DNA of 64,000 bases from Parahalioglobus pacificus (GTDB lineage: Bacteria; Pseudomonadota; Gammaproteobacteria; Pseudomonadales; Halieaceae): the NCBI RefSeq assembly GCF_014652275.1, contig NZ_BMYM01000002.1, positions 310,001-374,000 on the forward strand. Reading direction: 5' to 3'. Shown one piece after another: positions 38,541-47,274 of the stretch. How positions within the stretch are numbered: the stretch's first letter is position 1; each line of letters begins with the position of its first letter. The notes under the pieces are model-generated. The model saw only the letters and a list, made by a program, of their open reading frames with translations. It did no database searches and was not told the origin of the DNA. The translations under genes were made by a program, and so were the position numbers.

Positions 38541-40630
38541 ACGGAGGCCCGGTTGTCCTCAGCGTCTTCCAGTGCCGTCATTTCCGCCTCATCGAACTGG
38601 CTGGGTGAGCCATTCACATGCTCTACTTCACCGCTTGTCTTGAGATCGAAGGCAGCATTGGCAACACCCTCTTCAATACGGAACTGGCTGAGGTTGTCCG
38701 CCACGTCGCGCATTGACGACTGCAGCTGCGATACACCCAACTGCGTGAACTCACTGTACTCGGCAATATCCACGTTACGCTCGCGAATCTCCGCCATGGA
38801 GTTATTCATGTGCTGCGCGCTGACAGCAGACTGTCCCGCAGCATCATCCACCGAGCGAATGATGGAGGAAATCGAGCTTGAGCCGTCGTTGATTTCCTCA
38901 AGTGCCGCATCCAGGCGCTCGATATATTCCAGAATGGTTACAACCGTTCCTACGGTGTTTTCCATACTTTCCATGTTCTCGGCGGACATGTTCTGCAGCA
39001 TGCGTACTTCAGAAATAATCTTACGACCCTCTTCCTCCGCTTCACGCAGCAAGTCACCAATCGCTTCCGCAATCCCGAGGAAGGGTCGGCCGTATTCACC
39101 GGCTTTCTCCGCCTCAATACGGGTGTTAATCGCAACAACCGAAATCTTGGTGTTCAGCGCCTGAATATATTCCGCGGCGTTGGTTACCGACTGGATCAAT
39201 TCACCCTGTCGCTTTGCAGATTTCGACGTTTCCTGTACTGACTCACGCACGTCAGCTGAGGCCGATGACATGTCCTTGGTCAGTTCATAACCGCGCTCAA
39301 CTCGAGAACGGTTTTGCTCGGACGACTTGGCCGCCTCTGCTGTGGAGTGCTTGATCTCCTCACTGGTACGTACCATTTCGGTAGCAGCGGTGGTGGAATC
39401 AACAACCGAGCGAGTCAGCTGCTTACCCTTATCTACCTGGCCACGTGCGGTCTTACCAATCTTGTTAATCTCGTCGACCGAGACTTCAAACGGCGTGCGA
39501 ATGTTCTGAATCAGTTCGCGCTGGCGACGAGTAGAAGCGTTAATTTCCCGCGCAATGTCTGCGGTCACTTCGTTGTCTTCAGGTACCTTCACGGTCAGGT
39601 CACCTTCCGCGATTTTCACCAGAGCACCGTTAATGTCTTCTACACCGGCCTCGGTGTATTCAACCCGGCGACGCTGGCCACGGAACATGACGATCAATAG
39701 GCCAACCGCCAGCAGCGCTGGCGCACCGAACAACACCAGCAACGTGGTGCGATCGAAGAACCGCGCATTGTTCAGGCGGTCAAGCGCCGGAACAATGTTG
39801 GAGATCGCTGCCGTCAGCTCGGGGCTGGACTCAATGATGGCTTCTCGCGCACCCGCCACTTCACGCATCTGCTCAGAGGAGCTCGCGATCTGGTCAATCG
39901 ACGCTGAAATCACCGAGAACAGTGCAGACGCTGTGTTGATAGAGTCCAGCGCGTCTGGGTCAGTCAACTGCTGAACACCCATCACGCGATCGCCGTTTTT
40001 CAAAGAGTCAACCGTGCGGTTAAAGTTTGCAGCATCCTGGCGGAACTCATCCGCGGCAGCCTGGCTCTCTTCACCGCCGGCCAGGATCTTGTCGATGTTC
40101 CTGGCGATACGCTCAGTCAACCATAAGGTCTTCTGCGCGGCCGCAATAGTATCTACCGATACATTTTCATCCCGCAGAATGTCGACAACGGCAGCAAACT
40201 CGCTCTGGATTGGGCGAATGTTGCTTTCCAGATCCACCGACACACCACGAATGAAGGTAATGTCATCACCGGCGGCGACCAGAAGCTGCGCGCTGTCTTT
40301 GATCGGTTGCCAGTTACCCTGAATGCGAGATACCTCGCCATCAATGCCTGCGCCATCGAGATCACCCAGCATGGCGTCGAAGTTCGATACATCCTGAGCC
40401 AACTGCGCAAAAGTCGCTGCATCACCACGCGTTGTTGCGCGCGCACGCGCCACCACGTCGTTCTGCGCAACGCGCATATCATTAGCCAGTACGCGGAATT
40501 GACTCTCTGTACCAGCCTCCTGCTGTGCCACGTAGAAGGTGTAAACCACCCCCGCCAGACACGCCAGCATGCCGACAATAATCACTGTCACCCATACTGA
40601 AGAAGTTCCTGCCGTTTTAGGTTTAGACAT
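38537..40630 (-). CDS. pilJ: methyl-accepting chemotaxis protein PilJ
   Basis: The membrane receptor of the twitching chemosensory system. With the start at ATG 40630 (GAGG upstream) it has 697 residues: a first membrane helix (about 12-35), a periplasmic region of about 270 residues with PilJ-type helical repeats (FRVLANDMRVAQNDVVARA), a second helix (TTLLVLFGAPALLAVGLLIV), a HAMP region (about 320-390) and the signalling domain, whose tip is QALNTKISVVAINTRIEAEKA (two parts: QALNTKISVVA, INTRIEAEKAG). The tip is PilJ-like and differs from flagellar receptors. It overlaps pilI by 8 bp. Confidence 0.94.
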   Translation of the reverse strand: MSKPKTAGTSSVWVTVIIVGMLACLAGVVYTFYVAQQEAGTESQFRVLANDMRVAQNDVVARARATTRGDAATFAQLAQDVSNFDAMLGDLDGAGIDGEVSRIQGNWQPIKDSAQLLVAAGDDITFIRGVSVDLESNIRPIQSEFAAVVDILRDENVSVDTIAAAQKTLWLTERIARNIDKILAGGEESQAAADEFRQDAANFNRTVDSLKNGDRVMGVQQLTDPDALDSINTASALFSVISASIDQIASSSEQMREVAGAREAIIESSPELTAAISNIVPALDRLNNARFFDRTTLLVLFGAPALLAVGLLIVMFRGQRRRVEYTEAGVEDINGALVKIAEGDLTVKVPEDNEVTADIAREINASTRRQRELIQNIRTPFEVSVDEINKIGKTARGQVDKGKQLTRSVVDSTTAATEMVRTSEEIKHSTAEAAKSSEQNRSRVERGYELTKDMSSASADVRESVQETSKSAKRQGELIQSVTNAAEYIQALNTKISVVAINTRIEAEKAGEYGRPFLGIAEAIGDLLREAEEEGRKIISEVRMLQNMSAENMESMENTVGTVVTILEYIERLDAALEEINDGSSSISSIIRSVDDAAGQSAVSAQHMNNSMAEIRERNVDIAEYSEFTQLGVSQLQSSMRDVADNLSQFRIEEGVANAAFDLKTSGEVEHVNGSPSQFDEAEMTALEDAEDNRASV

Positions 40631-41186
40631 CGCCCGTTTCCTCACTGTGTTGCTCTGAGGCGACTGCGGCATTTGCCAGCTCGCCTTCGTTTATTAATTT
40701 GTCGAGATCGAGAACTGCGCAAAAGTCGTCATCGAGGACGAATCCACCCAGGGTGTAGCCGTGAACGGCCGGATCAACGTCGCGCTCCATGTCGCGTTCG
40801 TCGATTGGGAATTTAGTGCTGCGGCGCACATCGCTAAGCGTAATCGCGAAATGCATCCCGGGGCGACGGATTACCATGCAGTAGTCCCGCACTCGTCCGG
40901 AATAGGGTTCGCGACGCAGTAAGACATCGCCACTGATCACAGGAATCAAACCACCGCGATGGGTTGCAAGACCCATCACCCACTGACGGGTACTGGGAAT
41001 TGGCGTCACCTCAGGCATCTCGATGATCTCATCGAGTTCGCCTTCACCCACCAGCAGGGGAATGCCAGCCACGCCAAGCGCTGTCCCCGCCCAGTAGATG
41101 CAGTGATCCACCGGCGTCGGCGGGGCCTCAACGGCCTGGCCGAAACGCTGTTGCAGATCCTGCAGTGCCTGAATCGCAGAGGTCAT
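40623..41186 (-). CDS. pilI: CheW-like adaptor PilI
   Basis: The 187-residue adaptor links PilJ to the ChpA kinase. The CheW fold is seen in YWAGTALGVAGIPLLVGEGE, GLATHRGGLIPVISGDVLL and VHGYTLGGFVLDDDFCAVLDL. It follows pilG by 3 bp and overlaps pilJ by 8 bp. The acidic tail after residue 165 (EGELANAAVASEQHSEETGDV in part) is probably disordered. Confidence 0.92.
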   Translation of the reverse strand: MTSAIQALQDLQQRFGQAVEAPPTPVDHCIYWAGTALGVAGIPLLVGEGELDEIIEMPEVTPIPSTRQWVMGLATHRGGLIPVISGDVLLRREPYSGRVRDYCMVIRRPGMHFAITLSDVRRSTKFPIDERDMERDVDPAVHGYTLGGFVLDDDFCAVLDLDKLINEGELANAAVASEQHSEETGDV

Positions 41187-41189
41187 CGT

Positions 41190-41600
41190 TTACGCCGCCT
41201 TGTGTGCGCCGGTGTAATCGAAGATAAGCTTGCGCAACACACTCTCGGGCGGAATCTTGGTCACATGAGCGGTCGCGCCCCGTGCCTGGCCCTTGGCAAT
41301 GTCAAAGATGCCGTCGGACGACGACAGCATGATCACCGGTGTGTTCTTGGTATCTTCGGCATTCCGTATCAGTGTGCAGGTCTGGTATCCGTCCAGTTCC
41401 GGCATCGTGATGTCGAGAAATATGATGTCCGGCTTGAAGCGGCGCAGCATGCTCAACGCCTTGTAGCCGTCTTCGGCCATCTCAACCTCGCAGCCCATAC
41501 CCTTGAGTGTATGAGACATCATCATGCGAATCGTCTTGGCATCATCAATGATGGCTACCTTGACGCCGCTTACGTCCATTTCCTCGGTCTGTTCTGTCAT
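41190..41600 (-). CDS. pilG: CheY-like response regulator PilG
   Basis: A 136-residue single receiver domain. Acidic residues are in VAIIDDAKTI, the phospho-acceptor Asp in IIFLDITMPELDGYQTC, the conserved Ser/Thr in VIMLSSSDG and the Lys in HVTKIPPES. The LDGYQTC-LIRN segment is typical of PilG. The usual Lys-Pro pair is replaced by Lys-Ile. The start ATG 41600 has GAGGG upstream; the frame is open to 41684 but that part holds the promoter region. First gene of the main operon. No second regulator (PilH) follows it. Confidence 0.92.
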   Translation of the reverse strand: MTEQTEEMDVSGVKVAIIDDAKTIRMMMSHTLKGMGCEVEMAEDGYKALSMLRRFKPDIIFLDITMPELDGYQTCTLIRNAEDTKNTPVIMLSSSDGIFDIAKGQARGATAHVTKIPPESVLRKLIFDYTGAHKAA

Positions 41601-41655
41601 GTTCACCCTCTTAAAACGTACGCTACGCCAACGCGCAGCCGTGAAAGACGGGTTC

Positions 41656-41684
41656 AGTATTTGAATTGGCAAGCCCCGCATCAA
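41656..41684 (-). promoter_or_regulatory. possible promoter of the pilG operon
   Basis: Read on the minus strand, TTGATG and AATACT are separated by 17 bases, 56 bp before the pilG start and just after the terminator of the upstream unit. Each box has 4 of 6 consensus bases. Confidence 0.45.
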
Positions 41685-41687
41685 GCG

Positions 41688-41707
41688 AAAACTGGAGTTT
41701 TCTCCAG
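41688..41707 (-). terminator. intrinsic terminator after chpB
   Basis: On the minus strand CTGGAG-AAAA-CTCCAG is followed by TTTT. It lies about 110 bp after the chpB stop and ahead of the pilG promoter, so it separates the regulator-unknown-chpB unit from the pil-chp operon. Confidence 0.65.
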
Positions 41708-41815
41708 AATCAGGACTTATGTCTCAGAACGTGAAAAGTCCGTATTTATGCGTGCTTCAGGGGTTTTCGAAGATGGCAATAGCTCAACTGCCAGAAAGTC
41801 GAGAAAAAGTGTGAA

Positions 41816-42718
41816 TCAACTCACATATCGATGACTGAGAGCCTCGGCGAGGCCCTCCGGGGTGCTGGTGAGGGAAACAAGGCCAGTATCGATCGCCGCC
41901 TGGGGCATGGCGGCACATACGGCGCTTTCTGGCGACTGCGCCCAAACCACACCCCCGTGTGAGGTGTATGCAGGCAGCGCTTCGGCGCCATCTTCACCCA
42001 TACCGCTGAACACAATGACCCCGGTATGTGCCACATTTGCGCCACCGAGAATGGCAATAGCCTCAGAAAGGGATGGGGTGTAGCGACTCTTCCAGGGCTG
42101 CTCGGGCAGGGAAATGATGATCGGCGATGACAGCGCAAACCGGCAGGACGGTGACAGGATCACAACGGAGCCTCCGGCGAGGCGTGCGTGGGTGTCCAAT
42201 AGCGTCATATCAATCGAGGGGTTGTCGGAGACCATCTCCGCAAGCTGGGCTCGTTTGGCCACGTCATAGTGCTGCGCGTAGACGAACGCCACGGGCACAT
42301 CATCATCGAGGGCATTGAGGAATGACTGTATAGCAGGTGTAGCCCCTGCCGACCCGGCTAGCAGCCAGACCGCGGGGTCTTGCACCGTAGGTCGAGTGAG
42401 TACTTTTCTGCCTTTGCCCACCTGGCGGATGCGTTGAATCTGCGCGCGGCACCAGCTTTCCAACGCCTCGGGATTACGATGATCGGGCAAGCTTTCCACC
42501 GGCAACAAGGCTGTGCCCCCCTTGGCCAATGCTTCAAAGGCTGTGCCGGGGGTGTCATCAAATACCCAGAGGCGGCAGTGCCCCTCGCGCACCAGCGCCT
42601 TAACCAGCGCCGGCGTGGTTGCAACTTCCGCTCTGAGACCCGCCGCCGCCAGCGCCCTTGAAAGGGGCAGGGCGTGAGCGGGTGGCAGGGCTACTCCGAT
42701 GGTGTCGTCGTCAGTCAC
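41816..42718 (-). CDS. chpB: CheB-type protein-glutamate methylesterase, ChpB-like
   Basis: Removes methyl groups from the receptor, opposing PilK. The 300-residue protein has a C-terminal methylesterase domain with the catalytic triad seen as Ser in LLAGSAGATPA, His in YAQHYD and Asp in GMGEDGAEAL. The first 110 residues look like a decayed receiver: the fold pattern remains (VALPPAHALPLSRALAAAG) but the acidic pocket is not complete, so regulation by phosphorylation is doubtful. Its start overlaps the upstream unknown gene by 8 bp. In Pseudomonas chpB lies after chpA; here it is in a separate upstream unit. Confidence 0.87.
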   Translation of the reverse strand: MTDDDTIGVALPPAHALPLSRALAAAGLRAEVATTPALVKALVREGHCRLWVFDDTPGTAFEALAKGGTALLPVESLPDHRNPEALESWCRAQIQRIRQVGKGRKVLTRPTVQDPAVWLLAGSAGATPAIQSFLNALDDDVPVAFVYAQHYDVAKRAQLAEMVSDNPSIDMTLLDTHARLAGGSVVILSPSCRFALSSPIIISLPEQPWKSRYTPSLSEAIAILGGANVAHTGVIVFSGMGEDGAEALPAYTSHGGVVWAQSPESAVCAAMPQAAIDTGLVSLTSTPEGLAEALSHRYVS

Positions 42719-43307
42719 TCGGGAACAGATAGTTGCGGAAAGGTTCCAAGTGCCCTGGCTGAAAGTCCTTCAGTTCATAAATATTGAACTTGTGCATCAG
42801 TGCCAGGCAGCGCTGGTACACGCGATCCGCATCATAAGCCGAAGGCGGAATCTGATACTTGTCGGTTATCTGGGCGAAAATCATGGTCGCAATGTTACGC
42901 CGCATCTCGTCCTCGCGGTACATCATCTGGTCAACCGGCGATGACACAATCGGTGCACCGTAGATCAGAAACGCCTCCCAGCGCCGAACATCCTGTTGGT
43001 CGGGGAGTTGATGCACCAAAAACCTGACCATATTACGCAGCTCAACCGGTGGCGGCACCACGTCCCGCTGCAGCCAATCACGAACATCGCTTTCTTTCCA
43101 ATCATGGTTGATCGCCAGCAGGCTAAGAACTCGGCCGTCTGTTTGCGGCAAGGCAGCACCCGCCAGGTCCCACAGCAGGTTAAGGCGAGCTGAAAACCCT
43201 AGGCAGGGTTCCAGCTCTTCCAGGTGCAAATCCTGATATTCGACGGCGTAGTCGTGCACCGATTTCTGTGCACGCTCTCTGGCGCTGTTTTGCGATGGAT
43301 CACTCAT
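42711..43307 (-). CDS. hypothetical protein between the AAA+ regulator and chpB
   Basis: A 198-residue soluble protein of no family I recognise. Residues about 35-100 (SARLNLLWDLAG ... WLQRDVVPPPVELRNMV) have the helix spacing and the closing Pro-Pro-x-x-Leu that many phage-repressor-type HTH domains show, so DNA binding is possible but unproven. The C-terminal half is helical with many aromatic residues (YDADRVYQRCLALMHKFNIYEL). It overlaps both neighbours (4 bp and 8 bp), so the three genes are translated together. Confidence 0.75.
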   Translation of the reverse strand: MSDPSQNSARERAQKSVHDYAVEYQDLHLEELEPCLGFSARLNLLWDLAGAALPQTDGRVLSLLAINHDWKESDVRDWLQRDVVPPPVELRNMVRFLVHQLPDQQDVRRWEAFLIYGAPIVSSPVDQMMYREDEMRRNIATMIFAQITDKYQIPPSAYDADRVYQRCLALMHKFNIYELKDFQPGHLEPFRNYLFPSD

Positions 43308-44668
43308 ACTGCGGTTCCTGCTGCATCGTTATCGCCCGAGGAATCGCCAATGTCATAGTGCTTTAGCCTTTTTTGGTAAGTTGGCACTGACACACCTAGA
43401 AGCCGAGATTTTTCCCGGCTAGTTACGTTGTCTCCCGAACGCTCAAGCTGGATGAGCAGCAATTTTTCCAGTGTCGCTGGCGGTGACGGCGGCTCCGCTG
43501 GCAGGGCACGAACCCAGTCCCTGACCAGACGTGCCACCTCACGCCAGTCGCGATAGGCATGTCGAGTAGCCGTGCGCTCTGCGATGCGGGGCGCCCAACG
43601 GCCAAGGTTGCGTGCCTGCGTACACAAAAAGCTGGCCGCCCGGCCCTGCTCTCCGTCATAGCGCTCCAGTGTTGCAGTGACCAGCTCATCCTGCAGCCAG
43701 GTGCCAAGTGGCGCGCCGCTGGGCGATGCCACTTCCCGGGCCACCATGGCGGCCACGAGGGACTCCAACTCTTCCAGTGCCGTGGGTGTATACACCTCCT
43801 GCGTGTCTGCCCCCTCGCTGGCCCAATCCAGAAAGGCTGCGCCGTTGGTTGTGGGCTCAGTAGCAGTGTCCCCTGCATCGTGTAGGCCGATATCTGCCGC
43901 GGTTATCCATTCATGATCGCTGTAGTCCAACGCTTCAATAATGCGCTCACGCACTTCCGTGATATTGCCCGTCCACTTGTGTGCCAGCATGGCGCGCTCA
44001 GCATCCGGGGTTAGACCCTTAATTGACCGATTGCGCCGCGCCGCCTCCTGGCCAAGTATCTTCTCTCCCCAGCGCAACACAGCCTTTCCGCGGTCTTTCA
44101 GGGGAGGGACGACAATGGGGTAACCGGCAAATGCACTGGCGAGCTTGCGTGACAGTCGCTCCTGCGCCACCAGCTTCTCCAGCGTTTCGGGGAATACGGC
44201 CAACAGGCGCACGCGCGGTAAGTAGCGCGGAGGCTTTTCGTTAAAGAAGGTGCGTGTACTCACCATGCGCGCGACCCGGTCCTGCGTATCGGGGTGCATC
44301 AGGTGCGGCGACTTGAACACCAGCGTCTGGTCCTTACAGTGATCGACCAGCGCACAGATTTTTCGGAACGACTGCTCACGGCTGCGCAATTCGTGGCAGT
44401 CCAACACAATCATATCTTCGGGTGAGCCGCCCGCAGCCTCGTGCACAACTTGTGCGATATACATCTTACCTGTGCCTCTTGCACCGATAATGGCAACGGG
44501 CATATCAACTTTGGCGAGGAACACGGCTTGATCAACCGCGCCTTCCATGTTGTCGACAACATAGCCCGGATCACCGTCAAGCGTGAACAGGTCTACCTGG
44601 CTGGACAGAATCGGCTGCTGCTCCGCGTTTTCAGCGGACTCCACTTCCCTAGGCTGTGCCCTGTTCAT
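43304..44668 (-). CDS. AAA+ protein related to sigma-54 activators, with degenerate motifs
   Basis: With the start at ATG 44668 it has 454 residues. The AAA+ domain (about 35-290) has a Walker A GARGTGKM (62-69) and a layout like NtrC-type activators (IVLDCHEL, then KWTGNITEVRERI in place of WPGNVRELRN). It lacks the GAFTGA loop that contacts sigma-54. At the Walker B position it reads LVFKSPHL, without the acidic pair. A Fis-type HTH closes the protein (SREKSRLLGVSVPTYQKRL). There is no receiver or sensor domain. It is thus a DNA-binding member that may not activate sigma-54. ATG 44707 and the frame start 44743 are weaker options. Confidence 0.82.
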   Translation of the reverse strand: MNRAQPREVESAENAEQQPILSSQVDLFTLDGDPGYVVDNMEGAVDQAVFLAKVDMPVAIIGARGTGKMYIAQVVHEAAGGSPEDMIVLDCHELRSREQSFRKICALVDHCKDQTLVFKSPHLMHPDTQDRVARMVSTRTFFNEKPPRYLPRVRLLAVFPETLEKLVAQERLSRKLASAFAGYPIVVPPLKDRGKAVLRWGEKILGQEAARRNRSIKGLTPDAERAMLAHKWTGNITEVRERIIEALDYSDHEWITAADIGLHDAGDTATEPTTNGAAFLDWASEGADTQEVYTPTALEELESLVAAMVAREVASPSGAPLGTWLQDELVTATLERYDGEQGRAASFLCTQARNLGRWAPRIAERTATRHAYRDWREVARLVRDWVRALPAEPPSPPATLEKLLLIQLERSGDNVTSREKSRLLGVSVPTYQKRLKHYDIGDSSGDNDAAGTAV

Positions 44669-44837
44669 CGCTTCCTGAGTCTGGGCTCTCACACAATTTT
44701 TGAGCATAAACGGCCGCGAGAGCTGCCGCAATCGAATCAACAACCTTTCTTTTTTATCGAATTATATTGCCCTTTTATTGCGATTTTTATTCGTCTTTTC
44801 CGGAACTATTCTGAGGCCAGTCACTGAGGAGGCCAAG

Positions 44838-45686
44838 ATGACTAACCGATCTATCGTGGAGATTAGAAACGCACACAACAGCCGCGACGGCGATGGCGTC
44901 GCGATACAGCGCATCGCTGGCATGCAACATGCGGGTATGGACCCGGTACTGATGATTGACGAGCTTCGCTCGGACGACCGACAAGATTTCATTGGCGGTT
45001 TTCCACCGCACCCGCACCGGGGAATGCAGACGCTGACTTACATGAAACAGGGCGGGATTGTTCACGAAGACAGCGAGGGGAACCGCGGTGAAATTCGCAG
45101 CGGCGGAGCCCAGTGGATGTCTGCCGGGCGCGGCATCATTCACTCCGAAATGCCCACACAAGACAGCGACGGCCTCCACGGGTTCCAGCTTTGGGTCAAC
45201 CTTCCGCGTGCACAAAAAATGTCGGCGCCCCAGTACCGTGACGTACCCCTGGCAGGCTTAGCGCACTGGGCTGAGGGGAATACATCGGTGACCGTGATTG
45301 CCGGTGACTGGTCGTTCAATGGCAGCCCGATGACAGGACCGTTGGAGAAACTGGCCGAGCAAGCCGGCATCGCCGATGCGCAACTCGCACCCCAGGCACA
45401 ACTTACGGTGGTCACAAAACCACAGGCTGCTGTGCTGGGCTATGTTTACGATGGCGATGCGCAGGTAGGGGAGAGGTCCATCACTCACCAGCAGCTATTC
45501 ATCACCTCACAGGGAGAGCAATTGACACTGTCAGCCGGTGAGCAGGGCGCAGGGGTTTTGCTGTTTCAGGGAATGCCACTTAAAGAGCCGGTCGCTCACT
45601 ATGGGCCCTTCGTGATGAACACGGCCGAGGAGATTGAGCAAGCGATTGAAGATTATCAGTCGGGTAAGTTTCCGGGAGGAGCCTGA
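44838..45686 (+). CDS. pirin family protein
   Basis: A 282-residue bicupin of the pirin family; bacterial members include quercetin dioxygenases and metabolic regulators, and the specific role here is unknown. The metal-binding N-terminal cupin is seen in FPPHPHRGMQTLTYM (two His) and GGIVHEDSEGNRGEI (His and Glu). The C-terminal Pirin_C domain ends GPFVMNTAEEIEQAIEDY. The start at 44838 has GAGGAGG at 44826-44832; the frame is open to 44700 but the N-terminus there is not pirin-like. It is divergent from the AAA+ gene and lies 1 bp before the next gene, so the two are co-expressed. Confidence 0.92.
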   Translation: MTNRSIVEIRNAHNSRDGDGVAIQRIAGMQHAGMDPVLMIDELRSDDRQDFIGGFPPHPHRGMQTLTYMKQGGIVHEDSEGNRGEIRSGGAQWMSAGRGIIHSEMPTQDSDGLHGFQLWVNLPRAQKMSAPQYRDVPLAGLAHWAEGNTSVTVIAGDWSFNGSPMTGPLEKLAEQAGIADAQLAPQAQLTVVTKPQAAVLGYVYDGDAQVGERSITHQQLFITSQGEQLTLSAGEQGAGVLLFQGMPLKEPVAHYGPFVMNTAEEIEQAIEDYQSGKFPGGA

Positions 45687-45687
45687 C

Positions 45688-47232
45688 ATGGCACAGCCTA
45701 TTGTCTTTGACAACAAACCTGTCCCCATTGAGCTAAAGGAGGGGGAAGAGTACTACTTCTGCCGCTGCGGTCTCTCCAACAACCAGCCCTTCTGCGATGG
45801 TTCGCACGTGGGCACAGAGTTCACGCCGCAGGCATTTACCGCGCAGGAGACCGGCGAATCCTATCTGTGCCAGTGCAAGCACTCGGCAAACGCGCCTTAT
45901 TGTGATGGTACGCACAGCCGTTTCAGCGACGATAACATCGGCAAACCTGGCGACGGCGTGATTGCGTCTGGTAACGCGCAGCCAGAGGCGGTCGCAACAC
46001 CCGAAGAGCCCACCGTTGCGCTGATACATCAGTTAGCAAATACCGGCCTGGACCAGGTCGGCCATCACGGCCCTATGGCAGCAATGGGGGTACCCAGAAG
46101 GACCTTGCCCGACTGGGATGACATTCAGCTATTGGTGGCACAGATGGCCACTTCTCCTTTGATGGAGGATGTGTCCGTCGGTAGCAAACTGGTCATCGGG
46201 CCAGAGGCAAAACAGCCCTTACAGCTGGATATTCCCCTATTTGTGTCAGACATGAGTTTTGGTGCCTTATCGGAAGAGGCCAAGACGGCCATGGCCAGAG
46301 GTGCCGATATCGCTGGCACGGGAATCTGCAGCGGTGAAGGTGGCATGCTACCGGAAGAACAGTTGGCCAATAGCCGCTATTTCTATGAACTCGCAAGTGC
46401 AGGTTTTGGTTACGACGAGTCTTTACTCACTCGTGTACAGGCCTTCCATTTCAAAGGTGGTCAGGGGGCAAAAACCGGCACTGGCGGCCACCTGCCGGGT
46501 GCGAAGAACATTGGCAAAATCGCTGAAGTCAGGGGCATCGAACCGGGAATGCCAGCCATCTCACCGCCAACATTTTCTGAACTGAACAGCGTCGCCGACT
46601 TCGCACACTTCGCTGATCGTGTTCGAGAAATCAGCGGCGGCATTCCCGTGGGTTTTAAGCTGAGCGCCAACCACATAGAGCGCGATATTCAATTTGCCCT
46701 TGATGCAGGGGCTGATTACATCATTCTCGATGGTCGTGGCGGGGGAACCGGCGCAGCACCGGAAATGTTCCGGGACCACATCAGCGTACCCACAATTCCT
46801 GCGCTCGCCAGAGCTCGGCGGTACCTCGACAGTCAAGGTGCCAGCGGCGGAGTCACCCTCATTATTACAGGCGGACTGCGAACCCATACGGATTTTGTTA
46901 AAGCACTGGCTCTGGGCGCGGACGGTATTGCTCTGGCCAATAGCGCTATGCAGGCCATTGGGTGCGTGGGCGCGCGCATATGCAATAGCAATAACTGCCC
47001 CGCGGGTATTGCTACGCAGAAGCCTGAGCTACGCGCCCGTCTGGATGTTGAACTCAGTGCTGAAAAGCTGGCGCGCTATCTCGACGCCAGCGTCAATTTA
47101 ATGAAGGTATTGGCCAGGGCCTGCGGCCACAGGCATCTCTCCGACTTCAATCCCGGTGATTTGGGAACGTGGAAGGAGAGCATGGCGAGACTGTCCGGCG
47201 TGACATTTACCGGAGCAGGCCCTTTACCCTGA
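45688..47232 (+). CDS. twin CDGSH iron-sulfur and glutamate-synthase-like FMN domain fusion protein
   Basis: A 514-residue fusion. Residues about 18-90 carry two CDGSH-type iron-sulfur motifs (CRCGLSNNQPFCDGSH and CQCKHSANAPYCDGTH), each binding a [2Fe-2S] cluster through three Cys and one His. After a linker, residues about 130-500 match the FMN-binding domain of glutamate synthase (DMSFGALSEEAK, GQGAKTGTGGHLPG, ILDGRGGGTGAAP, CNSNNCPAGIATQ). There is no glutamine amidotransferase domain. It probably carries out an FMN-linked redox reaction with electrons passed by the CDGSH part; the substrate is unknown. GGGAGGA at 45674-45680 sets the start. Confidence 0.92.
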   Translation: MAQPIVFDNKPVPIELKEGEEYYFCRCGLSNNQPFCDGSHVGTEFTPQAFTAQETGESYLCQCKHSANAPYCDGTHSRFSDDNIGKPGDGVIASGNAQPEAVATPEEPTVALIHQLANTGLDQVGHHGPMAAMGVPRRTLPDWDDIQLLVAQMATSPLMEDVSVGSKLVIGPEAKQPLQLDIPLFVSDMSFGALSEEAKTAMARGADIAGTGICSGEGGMLPEEQLANSRYFYELASAGFGYDESLLTRVQAFHFKGGQGAKTGTGGHLPGAKNIGKIAEVRGIEPGMPAISPPTFSELNSVADFAHFADRVREISGGIPVGFKLSANHIERDIQFALDAGADYIILDGRGGGTGAAPEMFRDHISVPTIPALARARRYLDSQGASGGVTLIITGGLRTHTDFVKALALGADGIALANSAMQAIGCVGARICNSNNCPAGIATQKPELRARLDVELSAEKLARYLDASVNLMKVLARACGHRHLSDFNPGDLGTWKESMARLSGVTFTGAGPLP

Positions 47233-47274
47233 TCGACAATCCGTGGCCTCGCAACAGCTGCAAGGCCTAAGGAC

